From positions 1,116,001-1,180,000 of the forward strand of contig NZ_JACIDA010000001.1 in the NCBI RefSeq assembly GCF_014196125.1: a stretch of 64,000 nucleotides of DNA. The letters are read 5' to 3'. The position numbers were made by a program, and so were the translations under genes. Below the pieces are notes generated by a model, which saw nothing but the letters and a program-made list of their open reading frames with translations, ran no database searches and was not told where the DNA came from. How positions within the stretch are numbered: position 1 is the first letter of the stretch; each line of letters opens with the position of its first letter. The stretch comes from Brevundimonas mediterranea (GTDB taxonomy: Bacteria > Pseudomonadota > Alphaproteobacteria > Caulobacterales > Caulobacteraceae). Below are positions 20,719-29,900 of the stretch, piece by piece.

Positions 20719-22134
20719 ATGACCGTTTCCCCGAACTCTTCCGTTTCCCCCGTCCACATCATTGGCGGGGGCCTCGCCGGCTCAGAAGCCGCCTGGCAGA
20801 TCGCCCAGGCCGGCGTGCCCGTGATCCTGCACGAGATGCGCGGCGTGCCCGGCGTGAAGACCGACGCCCACCAGACCGACGGCCTGGCCGAACTGGTCTG
20901 CTCCAACTCCTTCCGGTCGGACGACTGGGAGCACAATGCAGTCGGTCTGTTGCACGCCGAGATGCGGGCGCTCGACTCGATCATCATGGCCTGTGGCGAC
21001 GTCAATCAGGTGCCGGCGGGCGGCGCCCTGGCCGTGGACCGCGACGCCTTCTCCGCCGCCGTAACGGCGAAACTGGCGGCCCACCCGCTGATCACCATCG
21101 TGCGCGAGGAGATCGCAGGCCTGCCGCCGCAGGAGTGGGACAATGTCATCGTCGCCACCGGCCCCCTGACTTCGCCCGCCCTGGCCGAGGCCATCCTGAA
21201 GGCGACGGGCGAGGAGAGCCTGAGCTTCTTCGACGCCATCGCCCCGATCGTCCACGCCGACAGCATCGATTTCGACATCGCCTGGTGCCAGTCGCGCTAC
21301 GACAAGGAAGGTCCAGGCGGCGACGCAGCCGCCTACGTCAACTGCCCGATGGACAAGCCCCAGTATGAGGCCTTCATCGACGCCCTGCTGAACGGACCCA
21401 AGGCCGAGTTCAAGGACTGGGAGCACGTCCCCTATTTCGACGGCTGCCTGCCCATCGAGGTCATGGCCGAGCGGGGCCGCGAGACCCTGCGCCATGGGCC
21501 GATGAAGCCCGTCGGCCTGACCAACCCGCGGGACCCGCTGGTCAAGGCCTACGCCATCGTCCAGCTGCGCCAGGACAACGCCCTGGGCACCCTGTTCAAC
21601 ATGGTGGGCTTCCAGACCAAGCTGAAGCACGGGATCCAGGCCGAGACCTTCCGCATGATCCCCGGCCTCCAGAACGCCCAGTTCGCGCGCCTGGGCGGCC
21701 TGCACCGCAACACCTATCTGAACAGCCCCCAGCTGCTGGACAAGCAGCTGCGGCTCAAGGCCATGCCCCGCCTGCGCTTCGCGGGCCAGGTGACCGGCGT
21801 CGAAGGCTATGTCGAGAGCGCGGCCATGGGCCTGCTGACCGGCCGCCTCGCCGCCGCCCAGGCCTTGGGCCGCGACCTTGCCGCTCCGCCGCCCGAGACC
21901 GCCATGGGCGCCCTGGTCGAACACATCACCGGCGGGCACCTGGAAGGCTCGAAGTTCCAGCCGATGAACATCAACTACGGCCTACTGCCACCACTGGAGG
22001 CGCCCAAGGTCGATGAAGAGGGCAAGAAGATCCCGCTGAAGGAACGCGGCCGGGCCAAGAAGCGCCTGATGAGCATCCGCGCGATGGAGAGCCTGAAGGC
22101 CTGGCGGGACGACCATACCGGCGCGCTCGCCTGA
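20719..22134 (+). CDS. trmFO: Folate/FAD-dependent tRNA (uracil-54-C5)-methyltransferase TrmFO
   Basis: A 471-residue flavoprotein of normal TrmFO length. The FAD-binding motif [10 protein letters not shown] is at residues 15-24. Two conserved cysteine neighbourhoods of the family are present, [10 protein letters not shown] and [14 protein letters not shown], along with GMKPVGL-type and [10 protein letters not shown] motifs and the C-terminal [14 protein letters not shown] contact. The enzyme forms 5-methyluridine at position 54 in the T-loop of tRNA using methylenetetrahydrofolate and FAD. It stands as a single gene. Confidence 0.97.
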   Translation: MTVSPNSSVSPVHIIGGGLAGSEAAWQIAQAGVPVILHEMRGVPGVKTDAHQTDGLAELVCSNSFRSDDWEHNAVGLLHAEMRALDSIIMACGDVNQVPAGGALAVDRDAFSAAVTAKLAAHPLITIVREEIAGLPPQEWDNVIVATGPLTSPALAEAILKATGEESLSFFDAIAPIVHADSIDFDIAWCQSRYDKEGPGGDAAAYVNCPMDKPQYEAFIDALLNGPKAEFKDWEHVPYFDGCLPIEVMAERGRETLRHGPMKPVGLTNPRDPLVKAYAIVQLRQDNALGTLFNMVGFQTKLKHGIQAETFRMIPGLQNAQFARLGGLHRNTYLNSPQLLDKQLRLKAMPRLRFAGQVTGVEGYVESAAMGLLTGRLAAAQALGRDLAAPPPETAMGALVEHITGGHLEGSKFQPMNINYGLLPPLEAPKVDEEGKKIPLKERGRAKKRLMSIRAMESLKAWRDDHTGALA

Positions 22135-22198
22135 TTGCGGGGCGGCGCTGGGCGGCTATATTCAGACTTACCCCGCTGTCCGAGCTCTCGGAGCCGCC

Positions 22199-23338
22199 AT
22201 GTCTGCCAGCCGCCGCCAATTGCTCGCCCTGACCATTGCCCTCGGAGGAGCGAGCGTCTTCAGTCGGGCGCGCGCCCAGACGTCCGTTATCGAGGCGCCG
22301 ATCCGGCTGGAGAACGGTCGGGTGCTGATGGATGTCACGCTGAACGGCGCGGGCCCCTTCCCCTTCGCCCTCGACACCGGCGCCGAAGTGGCAGGGCTTC
22401 GGTTGGCGCTCGCCCAGAGGCTGGGCCTGCGCGAACTCCGCCGGATTCGCCTCGGCGGAGCGATGTTCCCTTTCTACGGCGTCAGCGAGATGGTGTTCGG
22501 CGGCGCAGTGCGTCAAACCAACGCTGGCCTCTTCGGCCTCGAAGGTCGAATCCTGGGGGCCGAGGGCCTGCTGGCGGCGGGCCTGCTGACGTCCATGGAC
22601 AGCGAACTGCTGTTTGAGGCCGGCCTCTGGCGCGTGCATCCCTCGGGCGGACCGGACCGAACGGGCTTCACCCGGTTGGACGGCGCGATTGAGCCGGCGA
22701 AGGTGGAAGGCTTGTCGGCACGACCGTTCGCCAAGGTGGATCTGAACGGCCAGACTGAACGGGTCGTCCTGGACACCGGAGGCCCGCGCCCCCTATCTCT
22801 GTCTCGCAAGCGGGCCGAAACCTTGGGTCTATGGAGCGACGCACTTCCGTTCGCCCCCATTCCCCATTCGAACATATTGGGACGGTCGCCGGAGCCGTCG
22901 CGCCTGGTTCGAGCGCCCCGCCTGGCCATAGGCCCGGCGATCTATGAGAATGTCTTGGTGGCCCTCAACGCCGCCGAGAACATCGGCGGCGAGACCATAC
23001 TGGGTCTGCCGATCATCCAGACGCTGGATCTGTCCATCGCTCGCGCCGACAACGCCATATGGGTTCGGCGCAACGGTCTCAAGGTCACCGAACCGACTTA
23101 TGGCCTGTCAGGCCTTTGGCTTTCGGAGACGCGGGGCGGGGTGCGCGTGGACGTCGTCGGGGCCGGCAGTCCAGCCGCCGCTGCGGACGTCCGCGTGGGC
23201 GACATACTGCTGGACGTCTCGAACCTGCGCGAAGGGATCGACCGCGTCGGCGGCGCTGCAGGCCGCGAGGTGGGTATTCGTCTGCGCCGAGGCGGCGAGA
23301 CGGTCGAGGCGGCCTTCACCCAGTCGGCCTATCTCTAG
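22199..23338 (+). CDS. Retropepsin-like aspartyl protease with C-terminal PDZ domain
   Basis: A 379-residue exported protein with a Tat-like leader (SRRQLLALTIALGGAS, cleavage near ARAQ). Two aspartyl signature regions are visible, PFALDTGAE near residue 61 and VVLDTGGPR near residue 190, so one chain could form both halves of a pepsin-like site. The last 80 residues read as a PDZ domain (VDVVGAGSPAAAADVRVGDILLDV). This layout fits periplasmic retropepsin/PDZ proteins. The substrate is unknown. The stop overlaps the convergent gene by 4 bases. Confidence 0.82.
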   Translation: MSASRRQLLALTIALGGASVFSRARAQTSVIEAPIRLENGRVLMDVTLNGAGPFPFALDTGAEVAGLRLALAQRLGLRELRRIRLGGAMFPFYGVSEMVFGGAVRQTNAGLFGLEGRILGAEGLLAAGLLTSMDSELLFEAGLWRVHPSGGPDRTGFTRLDGAIEPAKVEGLSARPFAKVDLNGQTERVVLDTGGPRPLSLSRKRAETLGLWSDALPFAPIPHSNILGRSPEPSRLVRAPRLAIGPAIYENVLVALNAAENIGGETILGLPIIQTLDLSIARADNAIWVRRNGLKVTEPTYGLSGLWLSETRGGVRVDVVGAGSPAAAADVRVGDILLDVSNLREGIDRVGGAAGREVGIRLRRGGETVEAAFTQSAYL

Positions 23339-23988
23339 ATCCGCCCGCGCAACGTCGCCCAAAGCAGGCGCAGCCTCTTGAAGGGCTCGGGCTCGTCCTG
23401 GCGCGTCAGGGCGGCTGAGGCCACAGCCGGGAAACCCTCGGCCGGCAAGCTCTTCAACGCTGCGTTCGCCGCCCTGCGCCCCGCCCTCGCCTCCTCCGCC
23501 CGCCCGACCTGACCGAGCCCGCGCACCCGCCCCGCTTCTATCACCTTGTCCGCATGGCCCGGCCCGGCCAGCACATGGACCGCCGCCTGCATCGGCCCCA
23601 CGTAGAAGGCGTCCAGGTCGTGGGGTTCGCCGTGGACGCGGCCGATGTGAGCCTCGATCAGGGCGTCGAGGGGGGCGCGGTCAAGGGCGTGGCGGGCGAC
23701 CAGGTCGGTCAGGGCCTCCAGCACCGGATGGCCCTTGCGGGGGATCCCGGCGAAGACCCCGTCCAGCTGTTCGGCCCACCAGGTGTAGCGCATCTCAGCC
23801 AGCAGGGGCTGGGTCACCCGCGTCGGGATCGACATCAGCTCGGCCTCGAAGGCGTAGAGCGTGATCAGATCGGCGCGGGCGCGGTCGTCGGCGACCAGGC
23901 GGCTGGAGAGCCAGCGGTCCAGGTCGGCGGCGCGAACCTGGGCGTCCAGGCTCGCCGCGACCGTCGCCGCCGGATCGGGTTCATTCAC
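23335..23988 (-). CDS. NDUFAF6-like squalene/phytoene synthase superfamily protein
   Basis: Read from GTG at 23988 the product has 217 residues; GTG at 24003 is an alternative, and no strong ribosome binding site picks between them. The fold family is squalene/phytoene synthase, but both Asp-rich metal motifs are missing. The pattern LYAFEAEL, then EMRYTWWAEQLDGVF, then HPVLEAL resembles the mitochondrial complex I assembly factor NDUFAF6. A non-catalytic assembly role is therefore more likely than prenyl condensation. It is placed directly after the polyprenyl synthase gene with a 4-base gap. Confidence 0.7.
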   Translation of the reverse strand: MNEPDPAATVAASLDAQVRAADLDRWLSSRLVADDRARADLITLYAFEAELMSIPTRVTQPLLAEMRYTWWAEQLDGVFAGIPRKGHPVLEALTDLVARHALDRAPLDALIEAHIGRVHGEPHDLDAFYVGPMQAAVHVLAGPGHADKVIEAGRVRGLGQVGRAEEARAGRRAANAALKSLPAEGFPAVASAALTRQDEPEPFKRLRLLWATLRGRI

Positions 23989-23992
23989 TGGT

Positions 23993-25024
23993 TCAGGCGG
24001 CACGCGAAACGGCGAAATCGGCCAGGTCTTCCAGGGCCGCGCGCCAGTCCGAGGCCGGCAGGACGGCCAGGGCGGCCTTGGCCTGATCGGCATAGTCGCC
24101 GGCCAGATCCAGGGTCGCGCCGATGGCGCCGGAACCGACGACCAGTTCGCGGGCGCGGGCGAAGTCCTCGGGCGTGCGTTCGCCCTTGGTCACGGTCCGC
24201 TCCCAGAAATCGTCCTCGCGGCCCCGGGTGCGGGCCACGGCCAGCAGCAGCGGCAGGGTGGCCTTGCCCTCGTTGAAGTCGTCGCCGGCGTTCTTGCCCA
24301 GGGCCTCGGCGGTCGCGCCGTAGTCGAGGGCGTCGTCGGCCAGCTGGAAGGCGATGCCCAGGGCCATGCCGTAGTCGCGCAGGGCCTGGGTCGCGGCCGC
24401 ATCGGCGCCGGCGCCCACGGCACCCGCCTCGGCGGCGGCGGCGAACAGTTCGGCGGTCTTGGCCGAGATAATCTGCAGATAGGTGGCCTGATCCAGGTTC
24501 AGGTCGTGGGCGCGGGTCAGTTGCAGCACCTCCCCCTCCGAAATCACCCGCGACGCCTGGGCCAGAATGCCCAGGGCCCGCATCGAACCGGTTTCGACCA
24601 TCAGTTCGAAGGCGCGGGCGAACAGGAAGTCCCCGACTAGGACACTGGTGGGCGCGCCCCAGATCAGGTGGGCCGCCACCTTGCCGCGCCGCAGTTCGGA
24701 GGCGTCGACAATGTCGTCGTGCAGCAGGGTGGCGGTGTGGATGAACTCGACCGCAGCGGCCAGCTTCTTCGGCGACAGGATGTCCCCCTCAGCGCCCGAC
24801 GCCCTTGCAGCGGCGACGGTCAGCAGGGGCCGCAACCGCTTGCCCCCCGCCGAGACCAGGTGTTCGGCCAGTTTGGGGATGATCGGCACGTCGGATTGCA
24901 TCCGGTCGATGATCAGCGCATCCACCTCGGCCATGTCGGTTCCGGCCAGCCGGACGAGGGCGTTCACATCCCCCTTCGGTCGGGGAGAGGCGGCGAGGAC
25001 TGCGTCCAAGGGATATTCTTTCAC
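23993..25024 (-). CDS. ispB: Long-chain polyprenyl diphosphate synthase (ubiquinone side chain)
   Basis: GTG at 25024 with GAGG about 10 bases upstream gives 343 residues; the much longer open frame upstream reads through intergenic sequence and the divergent methyltransferase gene and is rejected. Signature elements are GGKRLRP, the first Asp-rich motif LLHDDIVD and the second FQLADDALDY, with KATLPLLLA near the end. Such enzymes extend allylic diphosphates with isopentenyl diphosphate to build the quinone tail. Chain length (likely C45-C50) is an inference. Divergent from the TrmN6-like gene. Confidence 0.88.
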   Translation of the reverse strand: MKEYPLDAVLAASPRPKGDVNALVRLAGTDMAEVDALIIDRMQSDVPIIPKLAEHLVSAGGKRLRPLLTVAAARASGAEGDILSPKKLAAAVEFIHTATLLHDDIVDASELRRGKVAAHLIWGAPTSVLVGDFLFARAFELMVETGSMRALGILAQASRVISEGEVLQLTRAHDLNLDQATYLQIISAKTAELFAAAAEAGAVGAGADAAATQALRDYGMALGIAFQLADDALDYGATAEALGKNAGDDFNEGKATLPLLLAVARTRGREDDFWERTVTKGERTPEDFARARELVVGSGAIGATLDLAGDYADQAKAALAVLPASDWRAALEDLADFAVSRAA

Positions 25025-25132
25025 ACGTCGCGCGACCTCGGCCGCGCAGCTAATTCCGACCGCGTCCGCTTGCCGGATCGCGATGGCGCGCACAATGGTG
25101 ATCGACCCCCGGAGGGTCAAGGAGATTGAGGT

Positions 25133-25888
25133 TTGGACAGCGTCCCCACCGCGCCGGATGTCGTGGAGAACGCCCTGCTGAACGGCCGCGTTCGGCTGCG
25201 CCAACCCGCGCGCGGCTATCGCGCCGGCATGGACGCCGCCCTGCTGGCCGCGGCTGCGGCGCCCAAGACGGGCGAACGCCTGTTCGAAGCGGGCTGCGGC
25301 GCGGGGGCCGTACTGATGCAGATCGCCGCACGTCATACCGGGGTTTCGCTGACGGGGCTGGAACGCGATTCGCTCGCCGCCGGCCTGGCGCGCGAGAATG
25401 CGGCGCTGAACGGGTTCGGGGATCGCACCACCATCCTGGACGGCGATGTGGCGGCGGGGTTCCGCGCCCTGGACCTGGCGCCCTTCGACTGGGCCGTGTC
25501 CAACCCGCCCTTCTTCGACGATCCCGGCGCCCTGCGCGCGCCGGCGACGGGCAAACAGGGCGCCTGGATGGCCGACGACGGCCTGGCGGCCTGGACCGGC
25601 CTGTTGCTGAAATCGGTGCGCGAGGGGGGCCGGATCGTGATCATCCACCGCGCCGACCGTCTGGTCGACCTGCTGGCCCTGCTGGGCGAAAAGGCCGGTT
25701 CCTTCGCCATCCGCCCGGTGCAACCCTTCGCCGACCAACCGGCCAAGCGGGTGCTGGTCCAGGCGATCAAGACCGGCAAGGCGCCCCTGCGCCTGCTGCC
25801 GCCTCTGGTGCTGCACGACCGCACAGGGGCGAAACACACGCCCGAGGCCGAGGCGATCCTGAGGGGCGAGGCCGCGCTGGACTGGTGA
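25133..25888 (+). CDS. TrmN6-like tRNA1(Val) adenine-37-N6 methyltransferase
   Basis: A 251-residue class I methyltransferase. The start is TTG at 25133, with AAGGAG about 8 bases upstream. The S-adenosylmethionine loop is FEAGCGAGAV and the N6-adenine catalytic motif is NPPFF, as in the YfiC/TrmN6 family. The N-terminal LLNGRVRLRQPARGYRAGMDAALLAA is also typical. It should modify A37 of tRNA1-Val. Exact tRNA specificity is inferred from family. Confidence 0.85.
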   Translation: MDSVPTAPDVVENALLNGRVRLRQPARGYRAGMDAALLAAAAAPKTGERLFEAGCGAGAVLMQIAARHTGVSLTGLERDSLAAGLARENAALNGFGDRTTILDGDVAAGFRALDLAPFDWAVSNPPFFDDPGALRAPATGKQGAWMADDGLAAWTGLLLKSVREGGRIVIIHRADRLVDLLALLGEKAGSFAIRPVQPFADQPAKRVLVQAIKTGKAPLRLLPPLVLHDRTGAKHTPEAEAILRGEAALDW

Positions 25889-26105
25889 GGATCTGACACT
25901 GGCACGAAAACAGGGTGACAAGGCGCCAAAGGCGCCAAAAGCGCCAGGTGGCTGATAGGGGTTGAGAGTGCGTCGCCGTGGGTCATGGACGCATTTTACA
26001 GGCGCGGCGAACCCCGGTGGGAAAGGCCGCGTGAGAAACGGGCAAGCGGTTGAAAATCCTGGGACGGAACCAGCGTCATTGTGCGCGATGGGCCCCACCG
26101 ACTTT
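25889..26105. other. Non-coding spacer after trmN6-like gene
   Basis: No gene is supported here. The only visible structure is a short triplication of GGCGCCAAA-like units around 25921-25948, just past the methyltransferase stop. Confidence 0.5.
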
Positions 26106-26302
26106 CCTTCTCCCCTTGCGGGAGAAGGTGGCCCGAAGGGCCGGATGAGGGGTCCGCCGGTGGGCCAGCTCGCACCACCGCGCCCTTCACCCTTTCAACA
26201 CTGTGCCCCTCACCCTTTGGCTGCTTCGCGCCGCCCTTCGGGTCGCGCAAGACCGATCGCTGACGCTCTCGGGCGCTCAAGCCCTCTCCCGGCGGGAGAG
26301 GG
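26106..26302. repeat. Paired inverted palindromic intergenic repeat (REP/BIME-like)
   Basis: The left unit has CCTTCTCCC-5-GGGAGAAGG (26106-26128), GGCCC-GAA-GGGCC (26130-26142), then GGATGAGGGG. The right unit, read on the other strand, starts with CCCTCTCCC-3-GGGAGAGGG (26282-26302) and later has CGAAGGGC and GGGTGAGGGG. The same modular order in opposite orientation suggests a two-unit REP-type element that is probably found elsewhere in the genome. It ends 9 bases before the thiG stop and could act as its terminator. Confidence 0.7.
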
Positions 26303-26311
26303 TTGGTCTAC

Positions 26312-27100
26312 CTAAATCAACCCCGCCAGCGGCGACGACGGGTCCGCATACATCCGCTTCGGCATCCGACCTGCCAGATAGGCGTCGCGCCCCGCCATCA
26401 CCGCATGCTTCATCGCCCGCGCCATCCGGATCGGATCCTTGGCCCCGGCGATGGCGGTGTTCATCAGCACGGCGTCGCAGCCCAGCTCCATCGCCCGGGT
26501 CGCATCCGAGGCCGTGCCCACGCCGGCGTCCACCAGCACCGGCACCTTGGCCTGTTCTACGATCAGCCGCACATTGACCTCGTTCTGGATGCCCAGGCCT
26601 GAGCCGATCGGGGCGGCGGCCGGCATGATGGCGGCGGCGCCGGCGTCTTCCAGCCGCTTGGCCATGACCACGTCGTCGGTGCAATAGACCATGACGTCGA
26701 ACCCGTCCTTGATCAGCAGGTCCAGCGCCCGCAGCGTCTCGATCATGTCGGGATACAGGTGGGTCGTGTTGGACAACACCTCCAGCTTGACCAGGCTCCA
26801 TCCCCCCGCCTCGCGCGCCAGGCGCAGGGTGCGCACCGCGTCCTCGCCGGTGAAACAGCCGGCGGTGTTGGGCAGGAAGGTGAACCGGTCGGGTTTCACA
26901 TAGTCCACCAGCATCGGCTGGTTCGGATCGGTCAGGTTCACCCGGCGCACGGCCACGGTCACGATCTCGGCCCCCGCCGCCTCGGCGGCGGCGGCGTTCT
27001 GGGCGTAGTCGGCGTATTTGCCGGTGCCCACGATCAAGCGCGAGTTGAAGGTGCGACCGGCGACGGTCCAGGTGTCCGGGGTGGCGGCTGTGTCGTTCAT
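26312..27100 (-). CDS. thiG: Thiazole synthase ThiG
   Basis: A 262-residue TIM-barrel enzyme. The N-terminus has [25 protein letters not shown] contains the Schiff-base lysine, and the phosphate-binding end reads [14 protein letters not shown] with [14 protein letters not shown]. It forms the thiazole phosphate moiety of thiamine from deoxyxylulose phosphate, dehydroglycine and the ThiS thiocarboxylate. The partner thiS lies on the same strand but 1.5 kb upstream, beyond a gene on the opposite strand, so the usual thiSG operon is interrupted. Confidence 0.97.
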   Translation of the reverse strand: MNDTAATPDTWTVAGRTFNSRLIVGTGKYADYAQNAAAAEAAGAEIVTVAVRRVNLTDPNQPMLVDYVKPDRFTFLPNTAGCFTGEDAVRTLRLAREAGGWSLVKLEVLSNTTHLYPDMIETLRALDLLIKDGFDVMVYCTDDVVMAKRLEDAGAAAIMPAAAPIGSGLGIQNEVNVRLIVEQAKVPVLVDAGVGTASDATRAMELGCDAVLMNTAIAGAKDPIRMARAMKHAVMAGRDAYLAGRMPKRMYADPSSPLAGLI

Positions 27101-27218
27101 GGCCCGGACTTAGACCTTCCCGCGCAGGATGCGAAGACTCAGGAAGGGTCGAGCCAAATTTCGCCACAGACGACCCGTGTTCTGCGTTCAAGACCACAGG
27201 CGGGACGGGAGACCCACG

Positions 27219-28583
27219 ATGCACGCAAACACCAAAAGGCTTCGTCGTGGCGCGGGCATGGGTCTAGTAGCCGTGCTGGCGGCTCTGGCGGGCTGTGCGC
27301 CGATGGACGACAGCGGCTTGGCAGACGGGGCGATGGCACCGAGCGTGCGGGAAGATCGCGTGGAATACGCCGCTCCGCCGGGCATGGTCGACTCCAGCAC
27401 AGTGGACGAGGTCATCGTCTCGGGATCCCGGGTGGACGGTAAGGCATCGGGTGAGACCACGCCCTCGCCGCGCCCCGTACCCGGGCGGAGGCCGCCTCCG
27501 CCGCAGTCCGGCCTGCTGACGGCCGGCGACTATGACGACCTGCTCAACCCCCGCGCCTATGCCCGCTACGTCGAATCGAAAATCCAGAACGGCGAGGCCC
27601 TGCCCTTCGTCGACACCCGCGCCGCCATCACCATCGCCGTGACCGATTCGCGCGGCGCGCCGATCTCCTTCGCAGACGTCAGCGTCTCAAGGCCGAACGG
27701 CGGGCCGCTGACCCTGACGACCGTGTCGGACGGCACAGTCGTGCTGTTCCCGGCCCTGGATCGACTGGGCCGGACGGCCGAGGTTTCGATCCGCGCCCCC
27801 GGCGGCGGCGCAACGCGTCGGACCCTGGCGGTCGGTACGGACCGGCGACTGGAGCTCAACCTGCCCGGCCGGGCTGCCCCGGTCGGGGCGATGGACCTGC
27901 TGCTGGTCATCGACGCCACCGGCAGCATGAGCGACGAGATGAACTACCTGAAGACCGAGATCGAAGCGATCATGGCCTCCCTGGCCGAGCGCCATCCCGG
28001 TCTGGACGCCCGTATCGGCTTGATCGTCTATCGCGACACAGGCGACGAATATGTGGTCCGCCAATACCCCTTCACCGCCAATGTCGGCGCGCTCCAGACC
28101 CAGTTGTCGAAACAGAGCGCCAACGGCGGCGGCGACTATCCGGAGGCGATGGACGAGGCCATGGCGGCTGCGGTCGCCTATCCATGGCGCGCCGAGGCGG
28201 CCAAGGCCCTGGTGCTTGTCGCCGACGCCCCGCCCCACGACGACCGCATCCAGGCCACCTGGGCGACAACCCTGCAGGCCCGGGACAAGCGCATCCAGAT
28301 CATTCCCGTCGCGGCCAGCGGTGTGGCCGACAAGGCCGAGTTCGTCATGCGCTCAATGGCGGCGGTGACCCAGAGCCGCTACCTGTTCCTGACCGACGAT
28401 AGCGGCGTGGGCAATCCGCACGCAGCGCCCGAGGTCAAATGCTACGTCGTTACCCGGCTCGACGCCCTTCTGCGGCGGGTTCTGGACGGCATCATCTCCG
28501 GCCGCCGCATCGAACCTTCACAGCAGGAAATCATCCGACGTGTCGGCGACTATGACGACGGGGTCTGCGAGCCGCGCAGCTAG
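27219..28583 (+). CDS. VWA-domain lipoprotein
   Basis: The start at 27219 has GGGAG upstream and gives 454 residues with lipobox LAGC. The N-terminal linker (about residues 25-105) is Pro/Ser-rich. A middle section resembles a carboxypeptidase-regulatory or Ig-like fold (AITIAVTDSRGAPISFADVSV). From about residue 226 a von Willebrand A domain begins with the metal-site motif DATGSMSDE, then continues IGLIVYRDTGDEYVV, GGGDYPEAMDEAM and LVLVADAPPHDD. It is probably an envelope protein that binds a partner through a metal-dependent site. It sits between thiS and thiG on the other strand, with no pathway link seen. Confidence 0.85.
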   Translation: MHANTKRLRRGAGMGLVAVLAALAGCAPMDDSGLADGAMAPSVREDRVEYAAPPGMVDSSTVDEVIVSGSRVDGKASGETTPSPRPVPGRRPPPPQSGLLTAGDYDDLLNPRAYARYVESKIQNGEALPFVDTRAAITIAVTDSRGAPISFADVSVSRPNGGPLTLTTVSDGTVVLFPALDRLGRTAEVSIRAPGGGATRRTLAVGTDRRLELNLPGRAAPVGAMDLLLVIDATGSMSDEMNYLKTEIEAIMASLAERHPGLDARIGLIVYRDTGDEYVVRQYPFTANVGALQTQLSKQSANGGGDYPEAMDEAMAAAVAYPWRAEAAKALVLVADAPPHDDRIQATWATTLQARDKRIQIIPVAASGVADKAEFVMRSMAAVTQSRYLFLTDDSGVGNPHAAPEVKCYVVTRLDALLRRVLDGIISGRRIEPSQQEIIRRVGDYDDGVCEPRS

Positions 28584-28592
28584 CGGACGTCG

Positions 28593-28790
28593 TCACCCGC
28601 CGCCGACGAACTGGACCAGTTCGATCCGGTCCCCCTCGGCCAGGGCGGTGACGGCGTGCAGCGACCGGGGCACGATCTCCAGATTGCGCTCGACCGCCAC
28701 CTTGCGGGGGTCTAGCGACAGTTCCTCGACCAGGTCCAATATGGTCGCGGCGTAGACTTCGCGTTGATCACCGTTGACTTGAATGCGCAT
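28593..28790 (-). CDS. thiS: Sulfur carrier protein ThiS
   Basis: A 65-residue ubiquitin-like protein starting [12 protein letters not shown] and ending VQFVGGG. The C-terminal Gly-Gly is the site that is adenylated and converted to a thiocarboxylate to donate sulfur to Thi[13 protein letters not shown] and EGDRIELV are typical of ThiS. It is separated from thiG by the VWA gene. I saw no TPP riboswitch before it. No ThiF or ThiO is present in the window. Confidence 0.93.
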   Translation of the reverse strand: MRIQVNGDQREVYAATILDLVEELSLDPRKVAVERNLEIVPRSLHAVTALAEGDRIELVQFVGGG

Positions 28791-28905
28791 GACGTTAGGT
28801 CAACCCGTTTCCACGCTGCGCTTTGACCCGCGCCGCGCCTAAGCTACAAGGCCGCCCCTGAACCGTCAGAGGTCGCCCGATTCCGGAGCCTCGATTCGAG
28901 AACCG

Positions 28906-29352
28906 ATGTCCGACACGTCCGTCATCTATGTGCTGAACGGCCCCAATCTCAACCTTCTCGGGGTGCGAGAGCCGGAAATCTATGGTCGCGACACCCTCGC
29001 GGACATCGAACAGCGCTGCGTGACGGCGGCGGGCGACGCCCGGATCGTGTTCCGCCAGACCAACCACGAAGGCGTGCTGGTGGACTGGATCCAGGAGGCG
29101 CGTGAGAGCGCGCAAGCCCTGATCATCAATCCGGCGGCCTATGGCCACACTTCGGTCGCCCTGCACGACGCATTGAAGACGTTGTCGATCCCGGTGATCG
29201 AGCTTCATCTGTCCAATCCGGCGGCGCGCGAGGCGTTCCGTCATCACTCCTATGTGTCGTCCGCGGCGACCGGCGTCATCGCCGGCTTCGGCGCGGCCGG
29301 CTATGAACTGGCCGTCCAGGCGGCTCTCACCAAGGTTCGGGAACGCGCCTGA
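28906..29352 (+). CDS. aroQ: Type II 3-dehydroquinate dehydratase
   Basis: A 148-residue protein of the small dodecameric type II class. [18 protein letters not shown] holds the active-site Tyr and Arg, [17 protein letters not shown] and [17 protein letters not shown] hold the catalytic His and substrate contacts. It converts 3-dehydroquinate to 3-dehydroshikimate in the shikimate pathway. It leads the aroQ-accB-accC block; accB begins 47 bases downstream. Confidence 0.97.
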   Translation: MSDTSVIYVLNGPNLNLLGVREPEIYGRDTLADIEQRCVTAAGDARIVFRQTNHEGVLVDWIQEARESAQALIINPAAYGHTSVALHDALKTLSIPVIELHLSNPAAREAFRHHSYVSSAATGVIAGFGAAGYELAVQAALTKVRERA

Positions 29353-29399
29353 GGGCCGACCCGTTCGCATTCCAAGACGAAAGACAAAGGCGCACCCCA

Positions 29400-29891
29400 A
29401 TGGCCGATGACAAGAAACACGCCGAGATCGACGCCGCCCTGGTTCGCCAGCTGGCCGAGATCCTGAACGAAACCGACCTGACCGAGGTCGAGGTCGAGCG
29501 CGGCGAGCTGCGCATCCGCGTGGCCCGCGAGATCACCATGCACGCCGCCCCGGTCCAGTACGCCGCCGCCCCCGCTCCGGCCGCTGCGCCGGCGGCCGCC
29601 GCCGCTGCTCCGGTCTCCATGCCGTCGGACCCGGCCACCATCGTCGCCCGCGCCGGCGAAGAGGTGAAGTCGCCGATGGTCGGCACCGCCTATCTGCAGG
29701 CCTCGCCCGAGGCGCCGGCCTTCGTCCAGCCGGGCGATAAGGTCAAGAAGGGCCAGACCCTGCTGATCGTCGAGGCCATGAAGACCATGAACCCGATCCA
29801 GGCCCCGCGCGACGGCGTCGTGGCCGAGATCCTGGTCGGCGACGCCCAGCCGGTCGAGTTCGGCGAGCCCCTCGTCCTGCTGGAAGCCTAA
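29400..29891 (+). CDS. accB: Biotin carboxyl carrier protein of acetyl-CoA carboxylase
   Basis: A 163-residue protein with an N-terminal charged domain, an Ala/Pro-rich flexible linker (around residues 44-75) and a C-terminal biotinyl domain. The biotin-accepting lysine lies in VEAMKTMN, about 35 residues before the end as usual. It carries carboxybiotin between AccC and the carboxyltransferase for malonyl-CoA synthesis. It is followed after 9 bases by accC. Confidence 0.97.
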   Translation: MADDKKHAEIDAALVRQLAEILNETDLTEVEVERGELRIRVAREITMHAAPVQYAAAPAPAAAPAAAAAAPVSMPSDPATIVARAGEEVKSPMVGTAYLQASPEAPAFVQPGDKVKKGQTLLIVEAMKTMNPIQAPRDGVVAEILVGDAQPVEFGEPLVLLEA

Positions 29892-29900
29892 GGCGCCCTG

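Noticed and set aside
25920..25950. Short tandem GGCGCCAAA-like units as a CRISPR or satellite
   Set aside because: Only about three degenerate units of 9-10 bases with no spacers; too short for either.
25025..26098. N-terminal extension of the polyprenyl synthase to 701 residues
   Set aside because: The added part is antisense to the methyltransferase gene and reads as Arg/Gln-rich noise. GTG 25024 has a good ribosome binding site and the expected protein length.
28791..28905. TPP riboswitch ahead of thiS
   Set aside because: The spacer lacks the conserved CUGAGA and related thi-box elements, and no candidate is visible before thiG either.
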